The notes beneath the pieces were generated by a model that saw only the letters and a program-made list of their open reading frames with translations, was not told the DNA's origin and did no database searches. DNA of 64,000 nucleotides from Bedellia somnulentella (lineage: Eukaryota > Arthropoda > Insecta > Lepidoptera > Bedelliidae): NCBI GenBank assembly GCA_963576735.1, contig OY755171.1, forward strand, positions 12,462,001-12,526,000, given 5' to 3'. Positions within the stretch are counted from its first letter, which is position 1, and every line of letters begins with the position of its first letter. This document shows positions 1-10,724 of the stretch, one piece after another. The translations under genes and the position numbers were made by a program.

Positions 1-1828
1 GGATATACGGCGTAAACAAGTTTGAGTGAGTTTCAGTACTAATATTGATATATTTCACTCATACCTCTTATAGGCTAGAAATGAGAAATAAATAGATGAG
101 TTTCCAATTTGTTTTCTATTTTTATATTAATTGTGTTATTAATGTACAATAAAAACAACACCTAATAAATAGTATTGGAAATAACAGTCATCAACAACAG
201 TCAACATTAAGTAATATTAGACTGAAAACAAGAACTGAGACTAGGTACTGACTGATAGATATTCTTTACTATAAAGTACAAAGTTTTAAAATTTCAATAC
301 TCATTCAATAATATAAATTCGATAATAATATTTAAAAAAGGAAAGATAATCACTTAGTGCACAAACCAGACTTACATTTAGCCCATTTTTAATAATGGCA
401 CAATCAAGCATATCCGATTCAGATTTTGCTCATTGAATATTGACAACAGGTAATCGATCCCACTATGCTAAAGCACTTTTGAATTGAATACTAGTAGAGG
501 AACATATTCGTATTATTTCTCATGAAAAGCCTTTGTATGGAATATTATTGTTGTTCAAATCGTTAGGTTTGGAACGGAATAAGCCGAGTTGGAGCTAGGG
601 AGTCTCGAGACGAATGTAGATGGTAGGCAAAAGACGTATTCGTACAACATTATGAATAGTCGTGATTTGCATTGCTCCCGTATACATTCCGTCCGACACA
701 CTAGACACACGTATTAAATTCAATATGGTATACGTGCTTTTTGTTACATTGTACGCTGTTTGATGTGAATACATTCTATATATCGATGGACGCTCTGGCT
801 ACATGCACGAAAATGACACGTTATGAGAGCTAAAGCACACGATAGACTGATGCAGTAAATTAAGAAGATTTATCATTTGTACGGTACACGTATTTAAACT
901 ATTTGGGAAATTACTCCTTGCATCTTCATTAATATTCTAGCGAACCAGTGCGCCTCTAGTATATGCCACAGGTAAACATAATTAGACTGTAATGTAAAGG
1001 GGTAAAATTAACAAAATAATTTGTCATTTGGCATACACAATCTAGGTTGTTCCAAATTTCTTAAGCAATTAATTTTTGTTTTATTTTATAAATACTAATT
1101 AACGTCAAGAAAAATCGAATATAAACTTATTAGAGTTTCTATCTCCACAAAGTAGAAAGTTCATCGACTTGTCGGAACGTACATTACCTGCAACAGGATT
1201 TTTCTTAGAGCTCATTATAAAACTTTCTGTTTAACAAAAGCATCTTGATTGAGGTGACAGAGCTCGGGTGGCGTTAGAATTTTTCATTGCAAATGCAGGT
1301 GAACACTGAACCTTCGCGGAAACGGTACACGGAAATGTACTAGGGTGAGCGGTGACAAAAATACGACGGTTTCGACGGCAAATAAGCTTAAAGCCGAGGC
1401 GAGGCGAGGCGAGCGAGGGTTCTGAATGCGCCTGTAACCGATCCTAGCGTCTGCTGAGCATCCCGTAATTGCACACTCTGCAAAATTTCGTGATACAAAT
1501 AGTGACACATTTTTATTGCTTTCCTTCTACTCGTGTTTTTTAAGATTAAGTTTCATATTGCAAATGTTATTTTCTGTAAGTATATCTTCTCAGTTACATT
1601 TGAAAATTTACTTTGTCGTATTGGCTTATAATAGTAACAGACGGTTAATTCCCGTGGATGTCGCAAGAAGTGACTCCTGAGTTGTTGAAGAGATTGTTAG
1701 GCGATGTGCATATCTTTCACCTTTCTTTATCTTATCCTCCTATATTATGTATTAAATATAATACATATATTTATTAATAATATTCTTCATTATTTCAATA
1801 TACCAAACACACCACAAGGGGGTGTGCC
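1..1828. other. AT-rich non-coding stretch
   Basis: No gene, RNA or clear repeat was recognised. The only local feature is a short GC-rich patch near 1390-1420 with three GAGGC units (1396-1413). Short open frames here have no recognisable protein content. It fits intron or intergenic DNA. Confidence 0.5.
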
Positions 1829-1955
1829 CAAAAAGGCAGGCGTCCGAAATATGAAGAATAAAAGAGGTTGGCCTGGATCGCACAAAGTAGCGATCGATAC
1901 TCCGCCTAAAACCCTATGGGGAAAAATTGCGTGACTATATGTATGCATGTATGTA
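1829..1955 (+). mobile_element. LINE-A 3' fragment with internal deletion
   Basis: The segment matches the last part of the LINE-A open reading frame seen at 10767-12242 (residues for KKAGVRSMKNKR, then the QDRTKW and SAYP region) but the codons between are missing. It ends in GCGTGACTATATGTATG, the LINE-A tail. It is a heavily decayed, 5'-truncated copy with no coding capacity. The identity comes from side-by-side comparison with the long copy. Confidence 0.75.
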
Positions 1956-1984
1956 CAATTAATTATTTATCATCTTTAACTTTT

Positions 1985-2110
1985 CTCTAGTTAACCACGA
2001 AGCTCAGGCAATCCCCGCTATTGACCCGCCATACCACTAACCATACCACTGAGGGTAAGCTTAGTGGTCTCTTTTCGGACATATAGCCGTGAGTACCTGT
2101 ATGTATGTGA
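1985..2110 (+). repeat. Repeat fragment with LINE-A/family-B-type tail
   Basis: The body is unlike the family-B consensus, but it ends with ATAGCCGTGAGTACCTGTATG, the same 3' end used by family B and close to that of LINE-A. It could be a diverged family-B copy or a further non-autonomous family using the same tail. Confidence 0.4.
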
Positions 2111-2138
2111 CACTTACAAAAGTTCATATTACCTTATC

Positions 2139-2371
2139 ATACATATACCTACGGCTATAAATCCCTTAACGGGGTAGCCAGAGCTTTGAAATGATAAATT
2201 CCTCAGCCACTTTTGGAAGCTGATCGGAGAAAACGTTAATAAACGTTTTTGGTGACGAGTCTCCAATCACATCGACCAAAAATCACTTAAAAAGCCCCTA
2301 TACCCTTAGTCGCCTCTTACGATCACCCACGGGTAGAAATGGGGTAGTGTTATTCTAAGCCGACACTACAC
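2139..2371 (-). repeat. Family B SINE-like repeat, near full length
   Basis: Read on the minus strand it starts at TGTAGTGTCGGCTTAG, runs through ACCCGTGGGTGATCG, GGCGACTAAGGG, TGGCTGAGGAATTT and CTCTGGCTACCCC, and ends at ATAGCCGTAGGTATATGTATG. The order and spacing match the copies at 44746-44994 and 49061-49308. It has no coding capacity. Confidence 0.8.
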
Positions 2372-3354
2372 GGAAAATAAAATAAATTAGCTTAACTTAT
2401 AAATTAAATTAATATATTAACTTATCGTAATGAAAAAAATAACAGCAATACACCATTATTTTGCCAATGCGGTATGTTTGTCAAAAAAACCTTTATATTC
2501 ACAAAAGGACTAACTGAATAAGATAATAATCAAAGAAGCTCTCAGAGACCGCAACTATTTTCAGTAAATAAATTTCACAAAAATAGAGGGATAGCGAACA
2601 AAGTATTCTTAAGAAGGGGAAGATTTTATCTATATTACGTCTGAATGGCAGTCATCTCATGCAGTTGTTGGAATGAAAGAGGAAATGCTCAAGTCACGCG
2701 ATTCTGTTCTCTAATTGCATCTAGTATGACAATGGGGAGATGGCTGCCCACAGGAAACCGCTTAAGGCGCTGGTTTTTAATAATCTCTATACCTTCATAG
2801 GGGCTTCAAATATGCGATCATTTTTTGGACAACCCAAACATATGCAATTTGAAAAAGTATGGTATTTATTGATTTTGTCATGAAATTAAATACCAAATAT
2901 ATCGTAATACTAAGCTTTTCTTAACACTAAAGCTTCAAAATAAAGCTTTCAAATATCCCAACAAACGTAAACCAAGGTTTCTATAAGGAATAATTGAGAG
3001 AGCATTGAACGGCTTCAAGATTGTTACGGTCTATGTTAAAGCTTCGATAATAAAGGAAAAGTATTGAAAGCATTTGTTTTGAAACATGATAAACCGCCGC
3101 TAGCCATCATAGAAATGATTGAACACGATACTCTTTTCACTAGAATAAAGGGAAATAAAAGGTGGGCAAGTATGAACTCTGTAACATTATACAATGGCTT
3201 TGTAATAACACTGTCAATTTAATGGGCCATCAAAAGAATTCCATTAGACGAAAGTCTCGTAAGTGTATTTTTACACACTATCGTTAATAGGTACTTCATA
3301 AACTGATATCAAGTAGGGTAAGGGAAGTTTTGTTCAATATAAGCAATATTTTCT
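2372..3354. other. AT-rich non-coding stretch
   Basis: No gene, repeat or structured RNA was recognised. Base composition is typical of the window background. Confidence 0.45.
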
Positions 3355-3650
3355 TACATACATATATACATATACTCACACCATTAGTTCCCATTGGGGG
3401 TAGGCAGAGACTATTGATCGCCACTTCGTACGATCCTGACAAACCTCTCTAGCTTCGTTTACATCCATCAATCTTTTCATATATGCTCTTTTATTCTTCA
3501 TACTTCGGACACCGGCCTTTTTGAGCACACTCTCAATTTGTCGTCCTCTACTAACATTACCATCCACACTAGCTCTATAGATCCCTTTTACCAATTTTCT
3601 ATCATCCATCCTCTCTAGGTGCCCAAACTATCGCAACATTCCTTTTTCTT
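3355..3650 (-). mobile_element. LINE-A 3' fragment
   Basis: On the minus strand it encodes a decayed version of the LINE-A C-terminus (MDDRKLVKGIYRA... then CQDRTKWRSIVSAYP) and ends in a (TATG)-type tail at 3355-3380. Compared with the copy at 10767-12242 it lacks about 24 bp covering GRPRRTHLD and carries an in-frame stop upstream of FGH. It is 5'-truncated and not functional. Confidence 0.8.
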
Positions 3651-6600
3651 TTCTTATTTTACTTTATTGGATCACTTTTTTGATAATTTTACGTACATCC
3701 ATTGTAATACAAATCCCAATATGTAGTAGCTCCTGAGTTAAAAAATACTCAGGCAATTTTGGAAATTGAGTGGGGAATAATTGTAAATTACAAAGCTCAT
3801 GACATTGAAAATCATTAATGAATTTCTTACAAAACACATCAATAAAATTATAATTTCGTCTACTTACCCCACAAAGTCTTTTTGAATACGGATATATAGA
3901 AAAATCATCTTAAAGTATTGACACTTTTGTGTGTACTTCTTATATACATAATATATGATCCATTTATCTGCCGAAAGAAGCCATTGTTACATATGTGTGT
4001 TTTATTGTTTATGAATAATTTGATAGTACAAATACATAACATGTATCATCAAAGCATTGAAACACAAATTTGTTAATTGTTTTGACTTCCAATAGCTTAT
4101 TAATACGAATGCAAACTCAAAAACTGTGGTAATTGACATAAATAATTAAAACCACGGACACTTGAAATTTAATTAACTGTTGTTAGGTGAACTGGAAATA
4201 TGAGATTATTTTAAATTAATCTATGAGCACGAATGGCGATAATTGGAAGTGCACTGTCAGTCTGTCACAATATCAAAGTGCAAACTTAGTCATGTGGGAA
4301 TAATGAAACATTAAATATAGAAATAAAACCAACTATTTATCTGTGATCTTTATGCTGGTGTACCACAGAGTATGCGAAGTGCGGTTTGATTTGATTTCAT
4401 AGTTGACTCATTTATTCATCATCACAGGGGATAGCAGAGGTACTTATAAAGGCATCACGCGACATTTATGTCACCTGGTTTGTACGAAAACATTCTCATA
4501 TGACTATGTTTAAGAAAGCGAAAACCGCCATTTACGTTATTTTCTTTGTTCAGCCAGTTGTTGCTTTTGTGTTTTATTCTATGACTTAGCCATATCCCAC
4601 GATGTTTTCTTCCGATTAACATCCATGACAAAGTAACTACACATATATTGTTGTCCAATAGTGGATGAATATTAACTGAACACTACCCTGATGATGATGC
4701 ACATTAATAAATGTAGAAATCAAACGAACTCATTGTTTAGTATTTATAACCATTTTCTATCATCATCATTGAGAAATATTAAAATGTATTAGAATGATAC
4801 AGTAAATATGTGAAGAATTACCTTCCTCTTTGAAGATTACACGAAGCTAAATTCTTCGAGTCTTCGAATTTAATGAATAATAATATGTTTGGCTAAAAGA
4901 TCATATTTTGAAACACAAAAGTGGTTCAGTGCACGTATGTTGCCTTCAAGGTTTAATACTTTATCATATTAGATAGATATATGGTTTTTCACTCTGTTTC
5001 AAAAATGGGTAGTTAAATTCAAAAATGGGTAGTTAAAATCATACTAATTGACGTACGTTCCTGCCTGCCCTAATCGATATTGATGCTGGCAAGTTCGCCA
5101 ATACTTGATATTGCCATTCTAAATCCTTCGTTTTACATAAAACTTCATGTCGGTTGGAGTGGCAAAAGACGTGCTCGTTGAAAACGACACGAATCCTCGC
5201 AGTGGCAGATAGCAGCCTTCCCATTCAGGAAAGCCACCGGATTCAGCGTTTTCAGCAGAGCTCTAAACTTTCAGATCTGACGTTTCGAACGGAACTGCCC
5301 TGTCTAGCCGAATAGTTGGAGTTTATCCGGCGCTCGCCATGATATTCGCAACTGTACATTGTTGAGTGACTGTTGAATTTATGTTTGACAAGTTTGTATA
5401 CGGGCATCATTACTTGTGGTGTCTGCTGAATATTTTCTCTTTTAATTATTTGCATACAGTTTCTTGTTTACGTTTTTTACCCTTTAATTGGTTTTTTGTA
5501 TATTCATACTTTGAAAATTAGCATATCATAAAACAAGTGACATGCATGTTTAAAAAAACATAACAGAAATTCATCGTATCATTGAAATTTACAATGCCGC
5601 ATATTGAAAACGTGATGACAAATTAAACAATGGCATTACTGAAATTGACATAAGCCTTAGTATCAAAACAGAATCTTTGGAAGTAATGAATAAAAAATGC
5701 GTGTGTTTGATATTGCCACTATTAATTTATGGCAAATACAAATAAACTATAAGTATCTTTTTATTGAAGGTTTGCGATATAATTGTGTTTCCTAGGCGTT
5801 GTTACATCTGGCAGAGTAGTGTTATTACAGTCATCCCGCACACTCGCGCTCCGACGCAAAACATTTAAAGCGCTCTGTGGCTCCAGATAAGCCATATTGA
5901 CTATTGGTGTCGTGCCCTAGCCTGGCCTCACGACTTTTGTGTTCAACTGTGGCTTAAGTGTTTTGTATGTTTAAACAAATATAGATTAAAAAAACGGCTA
6001 CTTTCATTACATTAAGTAATATTTTTTAGGCTCAATTAAACCCAAAAGTATATTAGTTTGATCCTGTTTTCAATTATGTTTTCATAAAAATTAGATTTCC
6101 AAGAAACTGTAATAAAAATGTGGATATCCTCTTAAATATTCTGCCAAGTACGTCTACAATCTTTATATAGAAAAGGGTCTCTTTTGTTGAGGAAAATATT
6201 TTGAATATTTCCCTAAGTTTATGAGCACGCTATTCTTAAGCTGGATTCTGCGATCAAACTGTCCAGACTACTTTGGACAAACTTAAAGATCGGAATATTT
6301 CATCCAAGAAGTTATGTAAAAGTGACACAAAACACGGCATTGTAACTAGCTAGCAACAGTTTGTGATATTTTTGCACAGATTTTATACAAATTAATGGTC
6401 ACATAATATTGATGCATTAGCTTTTTCAAAGGCCAAGTAATTTGCAAATATTTTGCAATAATTATCTAAAATATTTGCAAATTAGTTATATGTAATAAAT
6501 TATTATTATGCAGTGATTAGACAGGATAAGAGAACTATTAGATTGATGAGATCACCGCGGAGAAAAAACTAGGCCTACGAAATACAGATAATATTTGCCT

Positions 6601-6866
6601 ACGACTACGAGTATTGCTATGATGATTCTCGTAGTCATTATTGCGTAGCAACAGTGTAAAAGGACAAATGAGAATAAGTTACGTCATTAAAAGATTTATT
6701 GATCTGTGACACCTATAAAAAGCATAATATCTTTAAAAATATGTAACTAATACTTAACTGATAGGTTTCAAGTCTGAATAGAGGTCACCAATATTGCATT
6801 GTATGCCATTATATTATCATCTGCGTAAATAAATTAAATCGGAGTGTCAGTGTGTTTAGCATGAAC
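3651..6866. other. Long non-coding stretch
   Basis: No gene recognised. A 20-bp unit is tandemly duplicated at 5001-5040 (AAAAATGGGTAGTTAAATTC then one change). A moderately GC-rich patch at 5800-5950 contains a short minus-strand frame starting MAYLEPQSALNVLRRSASVR; without splice or conservation evidence it is not called as a gene. A second GC-richer patch lies at 5060-5350. The remainder is AT-rich. Confidence 0.45.
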
Positions 6867-7175
6867 ATGAATTTATATGGTTTGGGCACATAGAGAGGAT
6901 GGATGACAGTAAAGTGGTGAAAGAGATCTATAGAGCCAATGTGGAAGGTAATGTTAGTAGAGGACGACCTCGGAGGACACATTTAGATCAAATAGAAAAT
7001 GTTCTCAAAAAGGCAGGTGTCCGAAGTACAAAGAATAAAAGAGCATGTATGAAAAGATTGATGGATGTGAATGAAGCTAGAGAGGTTTGCCAGGATCGTA
7101 CAAAGTGGCGATCGATAGTCTCTGCCTACCCCAATGGGAACTAACGGCGTGAGAATATGTATGTATGAATTTATA
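6867..7175 (+). mobile_element. LINE-A 5'-truncated insertion with 11-bp target duplication
   Basis: A 287-bp LINE-A 3' end (6878-7164) is bracketed by direct repeats ATGAATTTATA at 6867-6877 and 7165-7175. It begins within the WFGHVERM codons, keeps an uninterrupted 81-codon frame (6899-7144) with MDDSKVVKEIYRA, GRPRRTHLDQ and SAYPNGN, and ends GGCGTGAGAATATGTATG. Severe 5' truncation with a flanking duplication is the normal outcome of target-primed reverse transcription. The preserved frame and intact duplication suggest a fairly recent event. Confidence 0.9.
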
Positions 7176-8061
7176 ACTTTATAGGGCACATATAGTACCC
7201 GGATAATATTATTTACAACTTTCGTCGGAATGTTTGTCTGTCTATCAGATTGTTCCGGATTATCATTGACGCGACTGCACCGATTTTACAGGGACTTTTT
7301 TCAATTAATAAACATACAAAACCTGGGCGGTCCAGCAGTAATTGATACGACCTTTGGATAATAAGATTAACTTCCCTCACAGCCCATTTATATTCCAACT
7401 AAAGAGCGTGAGCCTACCTTGTATAGCGTGATATGGCTATAAAGTCCATCACGTTGACCAAGTGAGGGTTGGCTGACAATTTTAAATTTAAAGCAAAAGA
7501 TAAGATAAGCTATACCTAATATATAATAAAAATATGAATAAAATATAATACACAGATTTTAAATAAAACAGTCTACATATGGAATTTCTATTTGAAAAAC
7601 TACCTAGAGCGACGTACTGCATAAAACATGTGGCACCAATGATGGCCGCTCGATCGCGATCGTCGCCGGTGATTCGGAAGTGTGCCAATTATCCCGGATA
7701 TGAAACTGGGATACAGCACCCCTGAGAATGCTACTGGAATACTTCACTTAACATTTGTGCGAATATCCTACTTCACTATTTATAGAATTTCTATTTATAT
7801 TTATAAGACTGCTCGTTTAGCTTTTCTAGCTCTGCTTAATACAATCGCTGTGACTGCTAAGTGTGTGAAACTTTGTGCTCAATTAAATAGAGCGCGAGAT
7901 CTATTTTAGTTATTTGGTATAGTTTCAGCTAAATTTCGACTCAATTTTGCATAATTGAAACGTGTGTGAAGTTGTATTATTAGCGTATGGTTTACTATTT
8001 AATATATATGATAAGTAACAACCAAATACCTATAAAGTGTTTTTTTTTAACTAAACTCAAC
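7176..8061. other. Non-coding stretch, unidentified repeat-like patches
   Basis: No gene recognised. The segment 7210-7480 is GC-richer than its surroundings and has a repeat-like look (TTTGTCTGTCTATCAGATTG, then GAGCGTGAGCCTACC), but I cannot assign it. Confidence 0.35.
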
Positions 8062-8323
8062 TAAAACGTTCACGCCGTATATTCCCGCGGGGTTGGCAGA
8101 GGTACGAATATTTCTGAACATCACGGAGCATAAATAACATAATACATAACTTCGCCATTTAGATTTTCTCACGATGTTTTTTATCACCGTTAAATACCAT
8201 GACAAATTTACCACACCACACATATGACTTTAGAAAATATAAATAAGTGTAGGCGTCCCGGGATTTGAACCCACTGCTGTCTTTATGATACGCGGGTGCT
8301 CTACCCATTGAGCTATCACAATT
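8062..8323 (-). mobile_element. tRNA-SINE, internally deleted
   Basis: Read on the minus strand: a tRNA-like head with A box (ATAGCTCAATGGG) and B box (GGTTCAAATCC), a middle segment, and the 3' end GGCGTGAACGTTTTAG on the left edge. Compared with the full-length copy at 27809-28171 the middle part (the GATAGGCCTGCC region) is missing. RNA polymerase III promoter boxes still look usable. Confidence 0.8.
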
Positions 8324-8396
8324 GTAAATTACTTTGTATAATTAAAAAAAAACTTTATCCTCAAATAAAATTATAAGTCGAGTTTGTGAATATAAA

Positions 8397-8968
8397 TACA
8401 CTAGAACCCTTTTAATACGATCACGCTTAATACTAATGCTCGCATAATACGCCGCTTTACGCCAGTCCCTACCACTTGAAATATATTTTCATATATTTCT
8501 TAACGCTTAATACGATCGTCTTCCCGTTTAATACGCCCCTGTCGGATCGCCATTTCTTGACTTGTCGCGCGTCCGCTTTGATTGTTTTGTAGTAGTGCAT
8601 CATTTGTTTGTCACAATATGACTACAATTAAGCAGAATCTATCATCATCATATATCATCCATCACTTCAAAAAGTTTTATGAAATATTGAATGTTTTCCA
8701 TAAAAAGTCATAAACAACGAATCAAACTCAGCTGCTGAGCTTCACTTACCTGTGTTTACGTTACGTACCAATTTAGAGAATAGAGAAGGAATTAAAAAAA
8801 GATTCACATTGGGAGGTGTGCACAGTTACATAGTTACAAATAATGTATCGAATGTAAAAAATTTTGTACTTTCGTTTTATTTATCCTATCCCGCATAATA
8901 CGTTTTCTCGCTTAAGACGCGTTTTTGGTGGGATCCCTGGGAAATTGTCTTAAGCAGGTTATACTGTA
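8397..8968. mobile_element. pogo/Tigger-like non-autonomous DNA transposon (MITE)
   Basis: The 568-bp element (8399-8966) is flanked by TA on both sides. The left end CACTAGAACCCTTTTAATAC and the inverted right end CAGTATAACCTGCTTAAGAC match at most positions. Subterminal copies of CGCTTAATACG, GCATAATACG and CGTTTAATACG recur inside both ends, as in pogo/Tigger elements of the Tc1/mariner superfamily. No transposase frame remains, so it would depend on an outside source. Confidence 0.7.
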
Positions 8969-9182
8969 TATAATCTGATAAGAAGAGAAAAAAGATTTAA
9001 AATCAAATAATATTTCGTTTTTTCATCTGATGCCACACAATTTTTTTTGTTTACCTAAAATGATAAACTAAATAGACTATTAGATAAAACTGTACTACCG
9101 GCTTTTAGTTTCTGAAAGTGGCTTTCAGTTATACTAAATTCATTTAAAAAATTGCAAATAATAACTAGTTAGAATCTGAAAT

Positions 9183-9573
9183 TTCCCTATTTCTACCGAT
9201 GGGTCATCGAGGATATTTGGGTTTTGAAAGAAGTTTTTGGGCGATGCAAGAAGCTGGTTAGATAGTTACAGTTAGAGTTTTAGATAGATTAAAAGGTACT
9301 CTTTTGGTGATGATTCTCTTAATCTTTATAGAGTAAAAATAATAATGTTTTTTTGGCAACACGCCTTCTCTATTGATACTATTGAAATTAGTGACAAAGA
9401 GGTTACTAAATAAAGAGTTCTAATTTAAACGCTGCACCTCAATGCTTTTTTAAGTGATTTTTGGTCGATACGATTTGGGATCTTTGCCCTAGTTTTCTTC
9501 CAAAAGTGGCTGAGGAACTTCGTATTCTGAAGCTCTGGCTACCCCTTTTTGGGATTTATGGCCGTATGTATAA
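9183..9573 (+). repeat. Family B fragments, decayed and interrupted
   Basis: At 9445-9573 the sequence follows family B from TTTAAGTGATTTTTGG through CCAAAAGTGGCTGAGG and CTCTGGCTACCCC to ATGGCCGTATGTAT. A second piece at about 9183-9245 resembles the CTACCCGTGGGTGATCG to TTTTTGGGCGATG section. The two may be halves of one copy split by roughly 200 bp of other DNA, or two insertions. Confidence 0.6.
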
Positions 9574-10724
9574 TAAATTAATGTATGGATGAAAAATGTT
9601 AACAACGTCAATTTAATTTTTTTTATTAAATGTCATAAGTCAAGTCTGTAGCATCATGTTTATAGCACTATTTCAACTTGTTTGTCATTATTAAGCTGTT
9701 ATTGTACCTAACTAGGTTTGTTTGTTTATTACGTCCGTATTGAATTTGAGTTTATTCATATATTGTTATTTTATACCTATATTATGATGATCTTTTTGGT
9801 ATGATGTATGAATTCAGTAATATAGATTCTTATTTTTATACGTGAATGAACAACACTACTAAATGTAGCTAAGAAACCGATATATACATCATGGAAATTA
9901 ACGTATTTTTTTTAATAATCAACTCCTTTTTGACATTCTTTAGACCCTTGGGGCATTTTTTTGTGATTGTGCAATAAATCTAGAAGGTCAGTGTAACAAA
10001 AAAGTAACCTTAAAAAAGATCTTACCTAAGTTTAGTTGTTGAACTCGAAATTATTGCATGCATGGGCAATATTGGTCATACACATTTATAAAAAAATATT
10101 ATTACATAAAAGATAAAATATTGAAAAACTGAATCTAACTAGCAGCCTATACAGCTACCAAACACGGAACATATCATCGACCGAACAATCTGAGTAAATT
10201 AGTCACAATAGCCCTGAATGACAAATAGTGAAACGAGAGAAAGGTACAAGTACAGTCGCAGTGGGTGTTGCATAATACTGGTTCGCCGATTCATCAGTCG
10301 GTTGGCCCGGCGTTTTGTTGCGCTCCCCATACGGCCCAGCTTGCCATTAGTTTACATACAAATGGGTCTCGTTTTACATAATCCATCCAACACGCCAGTA
10401 ATTTGTTGCGAACGCTCCACGGATAAGCAAATTGATCGCGCCAACGACGATAATGCAGATCCAATATCAGATTGACGGATAGCAAAAATAAAGTTTGACG
10501 CGTTGTTAACGAAATTTATGATGTGAAAATGTTTCTGTAATGAACTATCGGATGGCTGATATTGAGCGAAGTGATTGATACACTGCCTCATAGCTCCATG
10601 AGAGGTTATGTTGGGTTATTCTAGGCTTTTAAAAGGTTTTCTCGGTTGAATATCTGAGTGTGACATCGGATAATTTGTAACTTTTTGATGATAAAAATCT
10701 TATGAGCCTTATATGAAACTGATT
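9574..10724. other. Non-coding stretch with a GC-richer island
   Basis: No gene or repeat recognised. At about 10220-10480 the composition rises well above background. Overlapping open frames occur on both strands there, which is expected of GC-rich non-coding DNA. It is a candidate conserved non-coding element or unrecognised repeat. Confidence 0.35.

Noticed and set aside
1284..1508. 74-codon minus-strand frame
   Set aside because: No motif, no splice context, ordinary composition; probably chance.
5800..5960. Small minus-strand protein starting MAYLEPQSALNVLRR
   Set aside because: Only about 44 codons, with no splice signals or recognised family; kept as a note in the stretch description.
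8740..8760. Second recursive splice site (CACAG followed by GTAAGT on the minus strand)
   Set aside because: No pyrimidine tract precedes it, and it lies inside a MITE.
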